A DNA stretch of 64,000 nucleotides from Lates calcarifer (GCF_001640805.2 NC_066835.1:9676130-9740129); one strand, 5' to 3'. Counted from the first letter of the stretch, positions 22,677 through 35,501 are shown. The notes: generated by a model not told the origin, from the sequence alone. Made by a program: numbers and translations.

Positions 22677-25282
22677 TTATTCAGTGTCTGGTTTGACAAA
22701 ACCTGTTCCTGTGAGCTAGCTAAAGTTGACAGCTCGTTCCCTCTGAATTTACACCCACGCCCCTGTCTTAAACTCACTCACTCACTCACTCACTCAGAGA
22801 CAGAGACACAGACACACACATACACACACACACACACACACTGGGCTGGCGGTCTAAATGAGCTTATATTTGACTCCTCCTTCTGAAGACTTCTTCAAAC
22901 ACAAACAGGTCTCCTTCGAGTTTACATTCCTAATCCTTGCTATAAGTGTGCTTGCATATCCTGACAGAGTTACGGCAAAACACCTGAGGCAAACACACAA
23001 CACACCAACACCAGTGCCTTACAAAAACCACAAGTAATGGCCACTATCAACACACAGAGCATCCTCCCTTGGGTGCTCAGCGGTGAAGTAAGAACATACC
23101 TGTCTGGGAAAGCTGGCGGAGAGAGCATTGAAGCGAGTCCAAGTGAGAATGAGTTAGGGGGGGACACCCACACACATATACAAATCCCTCCCTGCTGATT
23201 ACCTCATTTCCTATTACACACATGATTTGGAAGCTTCTTTTTTCAGGAAGTGAGTGGGCCAATAACAATGAAGGCTTGAATGGAGGGAAGAAAGAAAGCA
23301 GAGAGAAAGATGAAGTGGGTGGTTTTGAGAGCGACAGAGCTGCCCCAGCTGCTTTTTCCTGTGGTACAGGGTGCAAGCCACACAAACTACTGGTTAGGTT
23401 GATTACTAAGCCCTCAAGGAATGAAAGCTACACTGAGAGGAGGAGTTGTAAACCAGATCAAATAAGCTGAAAGGACCCTAAACTAGCTAACATATCCTCA
23501 GCTGACTCAACTTCTGTACAGACACACCCAAACACTAATAACTGTTAAACCATACTAACCAATGTCAGAATCAGGAACTACAGAAATATGCCTCCACCCA
23601 AATCTCCTAACTAGGCCAGTTGTCAACTGTCAACAAGCTCAGCCGGAGACTACATGCTTTTTTTCCAACTTGAATGGAAGCAAAAGCTGTTACGGAACTA
23701 TTTTGAGGAGCTGTGGGGTGTCCAAGTAACGGTGGAGGCAAAGTTATATAACTGTGGTCATAAAGGGCATAGCCTCTAATATGCCCAGAGCTCACAGCTT
23801 GACCTGACCCTTGGTTCACCGACGCTGCTAAGAGCTGTTTACACAATTTGTTCCCTCCGAGGACTTCAGCATTTTGTTTGACATCTCTCTTCAGTTTACA
23901 TCAAATCTTTTTCACACTGTCTGTTGCTATCTTCTTTATTTGGACAAGCTGGGCCTGTGGTTAACCCTGTTGCATCGTCACCTCCCACCTTGCTCTCCCA
24001 TAAGGTATTCTTCAAAAGCAGGTTGCTTATAGCTTGGAGGAAGGGGGAGGTTCTGCTCCTCTGCTTCATTTTTCTTTCTCATTTGCACACATACACACAC
24101 TTATGTAGCAGAGGACTGCCTGTAGCTAAGCAGACATGACAACAGAGTCTGGTTTGTGTGTGTGGTTTTAGCTACTGAGGGGGACAGATAGAGAGATCTG
24201 ACAGGGAGGAATCCTCTTATAGCAGCCTACGCTCTCTTCTCCGTTGCCTCTAAGCCAGTGATGCATCTTCGTACCTCCTCTTGCCCTTTCCAATTCCCTG
24301 TCTTCCTGCAGAGTGTGAGCCTGAAAAGACCAGTGATTAACACGACTGATTTTTCAATTTTAAGACTCTTTCATCTCTCCTTTTTCTCCCTATTTGTCTC
24401 CTTATCGTGGCATGCAGCTTTTATGTCGCAGTTAGATAGCTCTCTCATAATTAATAAATACCACTTTTGGTGCAAATAATTGTCTTGCTTTTTTAGATTT
24501 TCCATGAGGCTAAAAGTATGCTACATCAATATCCCTACAAAAATATGGTTTTGCTAGATAAATAACATCTGTATTTCACCTATACTGGGCTTGCAGATAC
24601 AGATTTAAGGGGGCAGGGAATGAAACAGTTTTCATTGCTCAAATTGCTCATGAAACTGCAGGCATGGGTGACTCTAGCTGTGATGCTGGACGACAGCAGA
24701 GCCAGCGTGATCTTCCTGCTCCATGACCTGCCGGGCTTCACTGTCAAAAAGCATTAAGAGGCCCAAGACACTAGCAGCCATGAATGCCACACATTAACAA
24801 GCCTGCGCATAATTTTTACGCGTGCACTCACACACATCCACACCCTAATGACACCACTTTGTGCAGGATCACTCACCCAACAAACCCAACTGTTGCTGAA
24901 GGGGAAGCCTCTCCCTTATGACAAAGGCAAACACAGATACAGATATATGCAAGGCAAAAGGACAACTTATGAATCAAGCCACAAATAGTACCTAATTTAA
25001 ACAATAACTGGCAAACCACCGGAAGCACAGCCTTCGTGAAGGACACGGAGTGTGAAACAAACGTTTTATAAGTTATGACAGCATAGTGAAAGAGTTCATT
25101 TCATAGCAAGACTGTCATGGGGCTCTGCGGCAAAGCTTTACGCTGTCCCCCCTCAAACAGGAAACCCTTCAAATGGCTGAGTGGTATGGAGGAAAGCTGC
25201 ATCACATGATGGTATTTAGAGAAATCTTAGCAAGGTATTATCTAAAATACCAGTCTGCAATGGTTGCCAAACTGGCACACAC

Positions 25283-25319
<37 letters not shown>

Positions 25320-25377
25320 GACTATCACTTGAGGAACCTTTAGAAGTGTCTAAACAAAGTCCTCACAGACCACAGAC

Positions 25378-25409
<32 letters not shown>

Positions 25410-25892
25410 GAGCTGTTACACGGGATAAATTGAGGTACAAAGTCTGTTCTTATGACAGATGTGACTCTGCTACAGCAGCAAAATGGTTGCCATTAAAAGC
25501 TCGTGAACTTAACGTGTTGGAAAGCCTTCTCATCCCGGCTGCTGTTTCATTTCATGTCGTCTAGCTTATTTAACTAGTGACTACATCTGCCCTCAGGCAT
25601 TGCTATTGCAGAGCTAATTTGTCACACTAACAACTGGTAACGCAGCTCGCGTTTAAACAACGGGAAATTCTGTCTCAACGCACTAGTAGCTCAATGCCAA
25701 ACATTAGCTGTCCGTGCCACCCTGGGTATTTCCAGTGTATTGTGTAAATCAATCCTCCGCCGTCACACACCGTGTGTCTCGGTTTGCTGAATGACTTCGA
25801 GCTGTCACTACGGCTGCTTACAGATTAGCTAGTTAGCTAGCCCGGCTAAGGCGCGACACCAAGTAAACTGGGGAAGTTACGGTTTACTTACT
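18514..25892 (-). other. fam126a: fam126a intron 1 (7.4 kb), no other gene seen
   Basis: A noncoding first exon appears to end at 25893 or 25892 (..CATGCCA|gtaagt on the minus strand). The second exon carries a short 5' UTR after acceptor ctctcttag near 18514. Between them I see only unique AT-rich DNA and microsatellites: (GA)n near 20035-20065, (GT)n 22649-22676, (ACTC)n 22772-22795, (CA)n 22812-22841, CA/GA 25282-25319 and (CA)n 25378-25404. No open frame there combines length with splice signals. Confidence 0.5.
18843..18896. repeat. Interrupted (CA)n microsatellite
   Basis: Two CA blocks separated by ACCACACC in the long first intron of fam126a. Confidence 0.95.
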
Positions 25893-26029
25893 GGCATGCT
25901 ATCTGTCGATTTCCTGATATCGCTGTCCTCTATGGTTCCGACAAGAAGAGTAACCGGCTATCACTTCGCTAGTCTATAAATCTCCTCAATAATTCAACAA
26001 CATCAGCTCCTTCCATCTTCATTACTTTC

Positions 26030-26160
26030 TCCACTCAGACTACCTTAGACAAGAGGACACGGTCCGCCCGGAGTGATAGAACCTCTGAGCCAATGAGGGA
26101 GCAGTATATAATCTAACTGCCGCGCCCCCCAAATAAAGTAACCAATCAAATTAGAATCTA
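26030..26160 (-). promoter_or_regulatory. fam126a: fam126a promoter with two CCAAT boxes
   Basis: Reading + strand, ACCAATCAAA at about 26140-26149 and GAGCCAATGAGG at about 26085-26096 are CCAAT boxes in opposite orientations, flanking a GC-rich patch (gccgcgcccccc). They sit just upstream of the inferred noncoding exon at 25893-26040. NF-Y type CCAAT promoters are typical of broadly expressed genes. The exact start site is not determined. Confidence 0.45.
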
Positions 26161-26164
26161 GGCT

Positions 26165-27690
26165 GCATGTTAATAATTTCCACGATCATGGTAGGTTGTT
26201 GCTGTCAGTCATTGCTCTTTGACAGCAGAGTGATCTACCAAAAATTCCATTAATGCATCACATAAATAAGTCATTTATATATTTATTTGTTTATAGTTGG
26301 AATATAGGATTGTAATAATATATACTTTAGCATATAAACAGTTGATTGCCGTTTAGTTATTAGTGATTTCTCTTTGATTCGTTTGATTAAAATACAGTGT
26401 ATTCATATATTAATCATGGATCAGTTAAAATTTTCAATTTTAAACATTTGTCGCACGGACACTGGATCTAGTCACTGTCATTAAGGACATAGTTAAGATT
26501 GGTTGCCCCTATTAAACAAATACAATTATTATTATTAAACAACATTATATTTATGTTATATTTACAAATCCTTTTCATTATGAGATCAACTTAGTGGTTT
26601 TACCCACCACACCCTGCACACTTTATGCCAAATTAATCTGTGAAGCTTAAGGCAGTACTCTAAAACGGTCTCTCTTGGATAAATAATGCATGACCACTTG
26701 ACAATGACCTCTGAAACAATGGATTTTCCAAAATGAATTATCAAGATGGCATATGGCCCTGTGCTTGTTTGCTTTCACATTAACAGATGCTGCAAAGCTG
26801 CAGTTTTTAATCAGTTAATAAATGAAATGGGGCTTTTGTAGATGATAAGCAGCAAATCTGCTCTGCCTGAATGCTACAATAGCAAAAGGACACAACAAGC
26901 CGAGTTCCCTTTGCTGCTATGGGAAACTGTTTTCTGTCCTGTCTTGTCCTCTATGGCATTATAAGTAATGTGCTATGCAGTGCAATTCACAACCCAAATA
27001 CTCCTGCATTAGAACAATACTTCCACAAGGCAAAGTTTTGCAAAAATATAAGTTCCTAATTAAATAAAAAAACAGTTGTAAATTCATTGTGTAGATACCA
27101 GGGACTTTAGGTTTCAGGGAAACGTGTTCCATGAAGTGCAATGTCTGAGAGACAGACAAAATCAAACGAATGCGAATCAAAAAGCGAATGTTACAACAGT
27201 AAAATGAGTCTGTAGCGCCCCTAATGTTAGGTGGTAAAATTACAGATATTTAGAAACATTTATTTCTTTTCACAAACAAATGTGCAGTATTTTAAGTGTA
27301 AGTGCAAGTCTGCCATATTCACTAAAATATGATCACATGTCCTTGTAAATAAACATGAAAAAAGAGGCTGCAAAGGCCTGCCAAGCACCGTGTATACCTA
27401 TCTGTTCTGACATATTTCAAACATTCCTGATGTTGCAGCAGATGCCAGGATATGAGTGCAGACACTGATATGTGGCAGCCTTGTGCATGTTCACAAAGTG
27501 ACTGTTGTTGAGTTTGTAAGTGGCATGTATATCAAGAAAAAGGACAAGATAGCTGGTAAAATTTTCTTCCATCTCAGCAGCAACAGTAGCCTGGCTGTGT
27601 GTGTTTACAGACTTTATAAAGAAACAAAATATATAAAATGTAATTTGTGAGTTCAGATAAAGAATTTAAAATATACATAAGCTACAAATG
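26165..27690. other. Intergenic between fam126a promoter and the unnamed gene
   Basis: AT-rich unique sequence with short stop-bounded frames only. It probably includes the 3' UTR of the gene at 27693-29181 in its right-hand part. No repeat family or RNA gene is recognisable. Confidence 0.35.
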
Positions 27691-27692
27691 AG

Positions 27693-29181
27693 CTACAAAT
27701 AAGCCCCTGCGATCTGTGCAGCCTCAGTGAGGACTTCTCCAGCTCGCTGTCTGTAATCCATTGACAACTCCTTCGCTCTCTTCACTTCCCTCATGTTCTC
27801 CTCCAGGTTCTCAGTCAGTCTTCCTTGCTCCTGGTATGTTGGTGCTGCCCCCTTCACCTGGTCAGCCATTTGATCCTTGCTCCGGAGCAGCCAGCCAAAC
27901 AGCTCTTGAAGTGCGGTACCTTTCGAGATGGTGGCTCTGACCTTCTCAGAGGCGCCCCTCAGTTCATCCTGAGCCAACTTCAGATGTGGAGGCAGCGGTT
28001 CATCATCACACTCACCCTCTATCCCCACAGGAAGCACACTGAAGGAGAAGTCATAGCCTTTCAGCTTAATAGAGACCCTGTGTGTGGCTTCTGGAAGAAG
28101 AGAGAGATGGAGATAAAGGAAACAGAGACAGAAAACTGAGGCATGTTAACCTGCCATCACACTGCCTATATACAGACAGGCAGTGTGGGAACTTGTGGGA
28201 AGCTCTGAGAGTGTCACTCACTGTACTCCTCTCTGATTTTTCCAACACATTCAGCAAAAGCCAGGGTATCACCCTGGGCACAGTCGCAGCTCCGTTGCAG
28301 GTTGTTGATGTGTCGGACCAAGGCCTCGTAGTGCTCCTGTTGTTCATTGAAGGTCTCGGCCGCGTCAGAAAACCTCTGGTCCAACTCTGGCACGCCCACT
28401 CGCCTCATCACCAGCCTGCCAACCCGTCTAACAGTCAGTGCTTCAGGGCGGGGGAAAAGAAATCACATGCAAAGACACACAACAAGGAGCTCATGTACAC
28501 ATGAACAGAGTCAGCCACAACTGTATGCATTAGGAGTGTATAGGCTTGAGAGACAGACATAAACATGTAGAGAGATGGGGTACCACTGCGTGCGGGTGGG
28601 ATCTGCCGGGCTGATCCAGCTTCAGTCAAGTCAGGTGGTCTGGGCTGTAGGAGAGGCTGCCTCTGAAATAGCAGAGCACTTTTCTTTACATCTGATCTTT
28701 CTTTTATTATATTTCACTAGCACTTATAAAACAAAGACACAAAACTAATTATACTCTTGTGAACCATGTAACTACTTATAAACTCTCGTGGTTCATGGAC
28801 TGCATTTATGGAGTATGTTGTATCTACACTTTTTGTGACAGAACATTCTGGTGATTTAGTTTATTTCTATTTGAGTATTATGATTATTATTATTGCTAGA
28901 TGTCAATACTTTTATGAGGACATGTTTCTACTATATCTGTGTAGCATGATTCAAATACATTAAAGGTTTTTAATGGGCATTGTTCCCGGCATTCTACTAG
29001 TAGGCTAGTAGTATTAGGTTTATCCAGCGATTTCACTGAAGCAAATCAGTGATCAGTTTTGTCGTCTGAACTCGACGGAGGCCGCTACATAATCCCATCA
29101 ACATTTGCACAAAACTCAGTACATTACCTCGTTCCCGGAATTTTCACTAGAGAAGCAGCAACAGCAGATAAAACGAAGCAT
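27693..29181 (-). CDS. Unnamed 249-aa Cys-cluster, helical protein
   Basis: Four exons with matching phases (0, 1, 1): 29128-29181 (ATG 29179-29181), 28584-28662, 28222-28440 and 27693-28090 (stop 27693-27695). All joins use GT-AG. The protein opens MLRFICCCCFSSENSGNE; the four adjacent cysteines at residues 6-9, with no preceding signal peptide, resemble an S-acylation (palmitoylation) membrane anchor. It is followed by a basic patch (TVRRVGRLVMRRVGVPELDQ). A helical segment runs QRFSDAAETFNEQQEHYEAL, and the C-terminal 110 residues are rich in A, E, K, L and Q as in coiled coils. I do not recognise the family. Exon 2 could alternatively end three bases earlier. It is inserted between fam126a and klhl7, which I believe are adjacent in human. 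Confidence 0.72.
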
Positions 29182-31157
29182 TTTCTGCAGCTCTGGTGTC
29201 TGTCAATTTGTTTTCAGGTCACTTATTTCTGACAATATGCGTTTTCTGGTCCGCATTCCGCATGACGTCAGCGTCATGTGGTTTCTGAAAAACTTTCCTT
29301 CCTGGTTATGATAAAGTTGCTGTTATGGTTGCTGCACAGGTGTGAGAGTGGCCCAGGTGTGTGAGCTGCAGCGAGGGAAACTAGATGTCGCCTTTAGCTG
29401 TATCACACTGACTGTAAATATAATAAAATATGAAGCCTGTTATTCCAAACTTCTAAAGTGTTGCTGAATATTCCTCGTGAGTGTATTATAAGACCTGGAT
29501 CTATGCAAATTGTGTAAATAAGTCTTTACTGTAGTCAGTTATTTTTCTTGTGTGGTGAACTTTGTGTTAAATGTAATGTGTAATGTGACATAAACGTTGA
29601 ACATGAAAGTACAAGAGTCAAGCTTCAGGAATTAAAACAAGCACAGGGTCCCGTTCACATAGAACAACAGGCCCTGGTGTGTTTACACCTGTACGTCATG
29701 ACGTCCTGACGTTCGGAGCTAAACGTTCCATCGTCTCCATGGTGCACAAGAAAAATATATTTTTGGCATCGTGTGAAATTCTCATCTTTTTTCAATCATT
29801 TCGATGCAACATTTGACTGATTTGATATCATTAAACCAAAATAACAATGTTTTTTTTTAAATCACTACACTCGTTTTTAATACATTCTGCACATTTGCCG
29901 GGATATTCAAGAAATAATACAATCATTTTTCACGGAAAAATTGTCGAATAAGTTCCTTTGTGTTTTTCAAACAGGCCTAATGACACGGTGTGAATATTTC
30001 CAGTAGTTTTTTTCAGCAGTTTAAATCTCCAAGAGTTCACTTTCCACAGCTTTCATTTGCAACAGTTCAACTCGAGTCAAGTTTAAGTGCAAAGGGAATA
30101 TTCCTTCTGATGAGCAGTCCATATACCCTCGGTAAGGTCACTATTACGTTTCTGTTAGTGACGCACGCGCGTGTATGTGCGTGAACAAGGCGCATAGACA
30201 TATTGTATTATATTTATGTTTTTCTAATTTTTAAATATATTTTTATCTAAAATTTTATTGTCTTCTATTTCACTTATGTTTGTGGGATTTTTTTGTAATT
30301 TGTTTGCAACTTTAAAAAAATCATTACAATAACGTTCTTATTTAGCAAAGTGCAAACCAAGGAGTTATGAGCACCTAACATGTCGCCCATAATGATAAAA
30401 CACACACAGCATGGTCACTGTAGACCCATTTGAGAGCATTTTCAAAGCTGTGGTTTAGTTTGGGTGCACATTGACCTGTTTCATCTTGTGTGTTTTTGTT
30501 CTCATGTGAATTGTGTTGTAGTGTCCAAATAATAGCAGAGTGAGAACCATCATCTCCAGTGTTCTCAGTTTTATTATTAGATTTGTTTGATCTGTCTTAG
30601 GATAAGCCTACATACTGTACCTGGGCTGGTATGAATAAAACTTCAGAGAGGTCTGAAGAATGATCCTACATTTTGAGTCCGAAGTACAACAATCAAGTCT
30701 ACTCCAGATCTAATAATACATCCGTTATATTCTTTAGATTTACATAGTGTGTTCACCAGTATATCTGCTCTGCAAACAACGCAGGTTAATGTGTTATTTG
30801 TCATGTCTGTCGCTAGAGGGCGAAAGCGCATTTATCCAACCGTAAACAAACCGTAGAAGCAGAGGATAACCACAACCCAAGCTAGAGGTGCAAGTTAGGA
30901 GCGGAAAAAATATACCACGCTAACCTGTTTTATTACTATTTTACCACGTGGCAGCAAGTTTATCCTTATGATTTTCTCTCTACAAGCTTTCAAAGTGAAG
31001 CGGCCGTCAAACCGACGGATTTTTAATTCATAAAAAATACAACAAGCCTCTCTTGGCTAATAAGCCAACTGTCAACAAAGGGGCTGCACAGTGCGGGCAG
31101 CGGTGCTCCAAGTGTCGCAGTTTAATTGAACCGAACTGACAACGGTAACGGGCTGAC
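29182..31157. other. Divergent intergenic region between unnamed gene (-) and klhl7 (+)
   Basis: The two genes are head to head and about 2 kb apart. The right end (30950-31157) holds the klhl7 5' UTR and promoter and is locally GC-richer. Three CGTCA/TGACG half-sites cluster at about 29692-29714. The middle is AT-rich with no exon seen. Confidence 0.4.
29263..29270. promoter_or_regulatory. Full CRE palindrome upstream of the unnamed gene
   Basis: TGACGTCA lies about 82 bases upstream of the minus-strand ATG at 29181, the usual place for a functional CREB/ATF site. TCATGTG follows at 29274-29280 and matches the core of an MITF/TFE-type M-box on the + strand. Function is inferred only from motif and position. 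Confidence 0.45.
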
Positions 31158-32098
31158 ATGACGGGGATAGCCTCTCCAGAGAAGGCGTCCGGCTCCAAGA
31201 AGAAGAGCGAGAGGAAGTGTGCCACCAAAGAAGAGTACAGGCAACTGTCCAGCATCATGGGAGTCATGAATAACCTGAGAAAACAGGTGTGTGTGCATGT
31301 GAGAGAACCCTAAACAAAGGAGGAGACGAGTGTGTGTATATTCGATAGGACCTGTCATGTTCTATGACTGTGTGTGTGTGTGCGCGCGCGCGTGTGCAGC
31401 TCTGAACGTTTATGTCCCACCCTGTCTTGACACCTGACACAGTGTGCCTGTGTGTGTTGTCTTCAGGGTACCCTCTGTGATGTGACCCTGGTGGTTCAGG
31501 GAAACACTTCCCTGCCCACAGAGTTGTGCTGGCAGCAGCAAGCCACTTCTTCAGTCTCATGTTCACCAGTAAGTGTGTAAGGCCGATTTAGAACTAAAGA
31601 AAAATTGTAAAAAATAAAAACAACCATAACAGAGGACAATGGGTTCTCTTTGAACACATCATAAGGCAAAATCATGATATTTATAATTACTTGTTATGAG
31701 TTATGTGGTGCTTTCAAAGCTGCTACAATGCATAGCCAGAAAAACATCTCATGATGCCACCTATTGCTGGATATTCCTATTTTCTGTGAACTGTTCCTCT
31801 CCTTTTCCTCACCTCCAGCCAGAATGATGGAGTCAATGTCCCATGAGGTGGAGCTCAGGAGTGCTGAGCCCGAGATCATTGAACTGTTAATTGAATTTAT
31901 CTACACAGCTCGGTAAGAATTTTGGATTAAAGCTGAGCGAGGTTATAGGTTATAACACAAAGGATTATAACAGGATTATGAGAATTACACTTTAAGATTA
32001 TATACATGACTGATGCTGCCAAGATCAGGTCTATATCACGAGATATATTGCTTCTTTCTTTAGTGCTTATTTTTTTCTTATGCCAAATGCACTGTGTG

Positions 32099-32143
<45 letters not shown>

Positions 32144-34949
32144 TGTGCGTGTGCGTGTGTCAGGATCTCAGTGAACAGCAGTAATGTTCAGTCATTGCTG
32201 GATGCAGCTAACCAGTACCAGATTGAGCCCGTGAAGAAGATGTGTGTGGAGTTCCTCAAAGGACAGATTGATGCAACAAACTGCCTGGGTAAGAAAAAAC
32301 GAGAAACTACAGTTTACCCAGGTTAATTCTTATCTCACTTTTTACCGTACAGTTTGCAATATTAGTCCATTGATCCTTTGTTTATTGAGTCACCAATGTC
32401 AGTTATAAATAGTAACTGGACTAAGGGCCAGTATGTGAGTTAAACGGGTACTTGTGCCAGATTTTACTTTTTCAATAAAACTTTTTGGTATTAGGTTTGT
32501 CTATCATATAATTCATTAGAGTAGAGCACTGATCCTCGTCCTGTCCTCCTGCAGGTATTTCAGCCCTTGCAGACTGTATGGACTGTCCAGAGCTGAAAGC
32601 AGCAGCAGAAGACTTCTTCCAGCTCCACTTCACTGAAGTCTACAAACTGGATGAGTTCCTGCAACTGGACGTTACACAGCTCACATATCTACTGCACCAG
32701 GACAAACTCACTGTCCGTGCTGAGGCCCAGGTACACACGTAGACATTCTTTGGCTTTATGGTTCATTTATTTGGTGCTTTAATTTTGTAAAATTCTACCT
32801 GAATCATCATTATACCAAAATAAGTCCCTATGTTTACACATGTTTTTGTTCTCAAAGATCTATGATGCAGCAGTGCGCTGGCTGAAGTACGACGTGTGTA
32901 ACAGACAGCAGTACATGGTGGAGGTGCTGGGGTGCGTTCGTTTCCCCTTGGTCTCCAAAACCTTCTTGTCTAAGACGGTGCAGGCTGAGCCCCTCATCCA
33001 GGACAACCCACAGTGCCTCAAGATGGTAATCAGTGAGTAGGAGTGTATTGTATTTTACATTATCTTATAATCTACTTAATTCAGATTCATGAGAGCGACT
33101 TGATGTTAAAATTACATCAGTGCTAAGGTCTGCTTAGCCCACACACACACACACACACACAAAACAAAAATAAATCAGCCTGTGTTTTTTTGTCCCAGGT
33201 GGAATGCGCTACCACCTACTGTCCCTGGAGGATCGGGAGGACCTGGGAGAGAGCAGCCGACCGAGACGCAAGAAGCACGACTACCGCATCGCTCTTTTTG
33301 GAGGCTCCCAGCCACAGTCCTGCCGCTACTTCAACCCCAAGGTAACATGCTGCACATGCATGCAAATGGATTTTACCCATTTTTTGTTCAGTACTAGAGT
33401 GTGTTAAGCAACTTTAAGACAAGGTTCATTTTCATAGTTTTTGAAAAGTTGACTGTAAGTACAATTTTTAACCAGACATTGTGGAATGTTTTTGTGTAGT
33501 TAAGTCTATTTTAATATATCAGCCAGCGATCAAGCATCAGTCTGGCTTTCCATGCAGGACTCCAGCTGGACAGACATCCGCTGCCCCTTTGAGAAGCGCA
33601 GGGACGCCACGGCCGTCTTCTGGGACAATGTGGTCTACATCCTCGGGGGCTCACAACTCTTCCCTATCAAGCGCATGGACTGCTACAATGTCCTGAAGGA
33701 CAGCTGGTACTCCAAGCTGGGTCCACCCACACCGCGCGACAGTCTGGCAGCCTGCGCTGCCCAGGGCAAGATCTACACATCTGGGGGGTCAGAAGTGGGT
33801 GAGCACAGGGAGGTGGGAGAGAGGGACTTGGGATCTAGGGAGGTGTGGTTTATATTTTCATTATGATTTACAGGCCTTTTTGGTTAAGAAAAATAGGGAA
33901 AATTATATTGATGATCCTTCATGGGAGAAATCACTGTTTTGCAAAACATGGTAATCACAGTGTTACGTACTCTACGTGTGTGTCCACAGGGAGCTCAGCC
34001 TTGGACCTTTTCGAATGTTACGACACGAGGACGGAGTCGTGGCAGGTGAAAACCAGCATGCTGATGGCGCGCTGCAGCCACGGCTCAGTGGAGGCCAATG
34101 GGCTCATCTACGTCTGCGGAGGAACAGTGGGCAACAATGTGTCTGGCAGGGTCCTCAACAACTGTGAGGTGTATGACCCCAGCACACAACAGTGAGTCAC
34201 ACAAACACACCGCTCTGTACAACCCAGGGAATGTTGCACAATGTGTCTGTGTTCGCTAACAGTCCTCAGACACACTTTTACCTGTCCTCAGATGGAGGGA
34301 GCTGTGTGGGATGAGAGAGGCCAGAAAGAACCACGGGCTGGTGGTGGTCAACAACAGGATCTATGCTGTTGGAGGTCAGGGGGCACTAGGTAATATAACC
34401 ACTACAGTGATGAATAATGGGTAGTATTGTATTAATGCTAACTGTAACAGTAGTTGTAGCACATGATAATAGCAACTGTGTGCTAGCGGCATCTCTATGA
34501 TACTGTTTTTTGTAGGTGGCCTGGACTCCGTGGAGTACTATGACATTGCCAGTAACGAGTGGCGCGCTGCCTCGCCGATGCCATGGCGAGGCGTGACGGT
34601 GAAGTGTGCAGCAGTCGGTGATGTCATCTACGTGCTGGCAGGCTTTCAAGGTGTGGGGCGGCTCGGACACGTCCTGGAGTACCACACTGACACTGACAGG
34701 TTGGTGTATTAGCTAAATATTACTGAAATAAAACAAATTATGTGAAAATATGTGTCCCTAAATCAGTCTTCTTTTGTGTCCAGGTGGGTGACTTGCAGCA
34801 AGGTGCGAGCGTTCCCCGTCACCAGCTGCCTGATCTGCGTGGTCGACACGTGCGGGGTCAACGAAGACGAAGACATGGACCTCATTGACTCTCAGTCACA
34901 CACTGCATCCGCTGCCCCTCCATCTGCCTCAGCATCATCGCCCCCATAG
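31158..34949 (+). CDS. klhl7: Kelch-like protein 7, CUL3 ubiquitin-ligase adaptor
   Basis: Twelve exons: 31158-31286, 31467-31568, 31819-31912, 32164-32288, 32555-32730, 32858-33032, 33199-33341, 33558-33798, 33990-34191, 34292-34389, 34516-34699 and 34784-34949 (TAG). About 611 residues against 586 in human. Domains in order are BTB (about 43-145), BACK (about 150-270) and six kelch blades from about 295 (RIALFGGSQPQSCRYFNP onward, with repeated GG motifs). KLHL7 homodimers recruit CUL3 for ubiquitin transfer; human alleles cause retinitis pigmentosa 42. Identity to human is very high in the kelch part. The C-terminus after VVDTCG is replaced by a longer acidic then Ser/Pro/Ala tail. Exon 2 lacks one base near 31502-31504, so it reads out of frame within VVQGKHFPAHRVV-like sequence (see findings). 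Confidence 0.96.
32101..32160 (+). repeat. klhl7: (GT)n microsatellite abutting klhl7 exon 4 acceptor
   Basis: About 19 GT units followed by degenerate GCGTGT units run directly into the acceptor CAG at 32161-32163, leaving no pyrimidine tract. The UG tract in RNA is a TDP-43/CELF-type binding sequence. Confidence 0.95.
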
Positions 34950-35501
34950 GGACAAGAGGTCGTTTCAGTGTGTTTTTAAGTTGTGACGATTTATGACAGT
35001 TGTGTTTGCCACTGCATTAGAATACGGAGCTGATGTACATGAGGCAAGACCTGGCTTTTCAGGGAGAGTCTGGTCATTCCTAGACAGTTCAATGTGAGTG
35101 TTCACGTATGTATTTAGGTAGTTATGTTCTTAAACTATGCCCAGTAGCCACATTTCCTTTAACCTTTTATCTGTAACTTAAATGCAGGTCGTAATATTAC
35201 AGTTCCAGTGGGACACTATCCACAAATTTTTATTTTAAGGGACAAGGAGACTTTTAATGAGGGAGGTTTGTCAGGTTGGATACCCAGACTGACGATTACA
35301 GTCAGAGAATTGGGAATTTATGTTTGTCTCATTTTAAACATGTCTGTAATTTTATTTTTGTAGCTTGTGAAATATATACTGTTACAGAGTGTAGATATTC
35401 AAAATGGCGGCGCGCACGGACGCAGCAGCTCGTGGCTTTTTGTTTCCTGGTCTTTAATGCACTAATTAGGAGTAGCACTCTTAATTCTCTTGTATTCTGT
35501 A

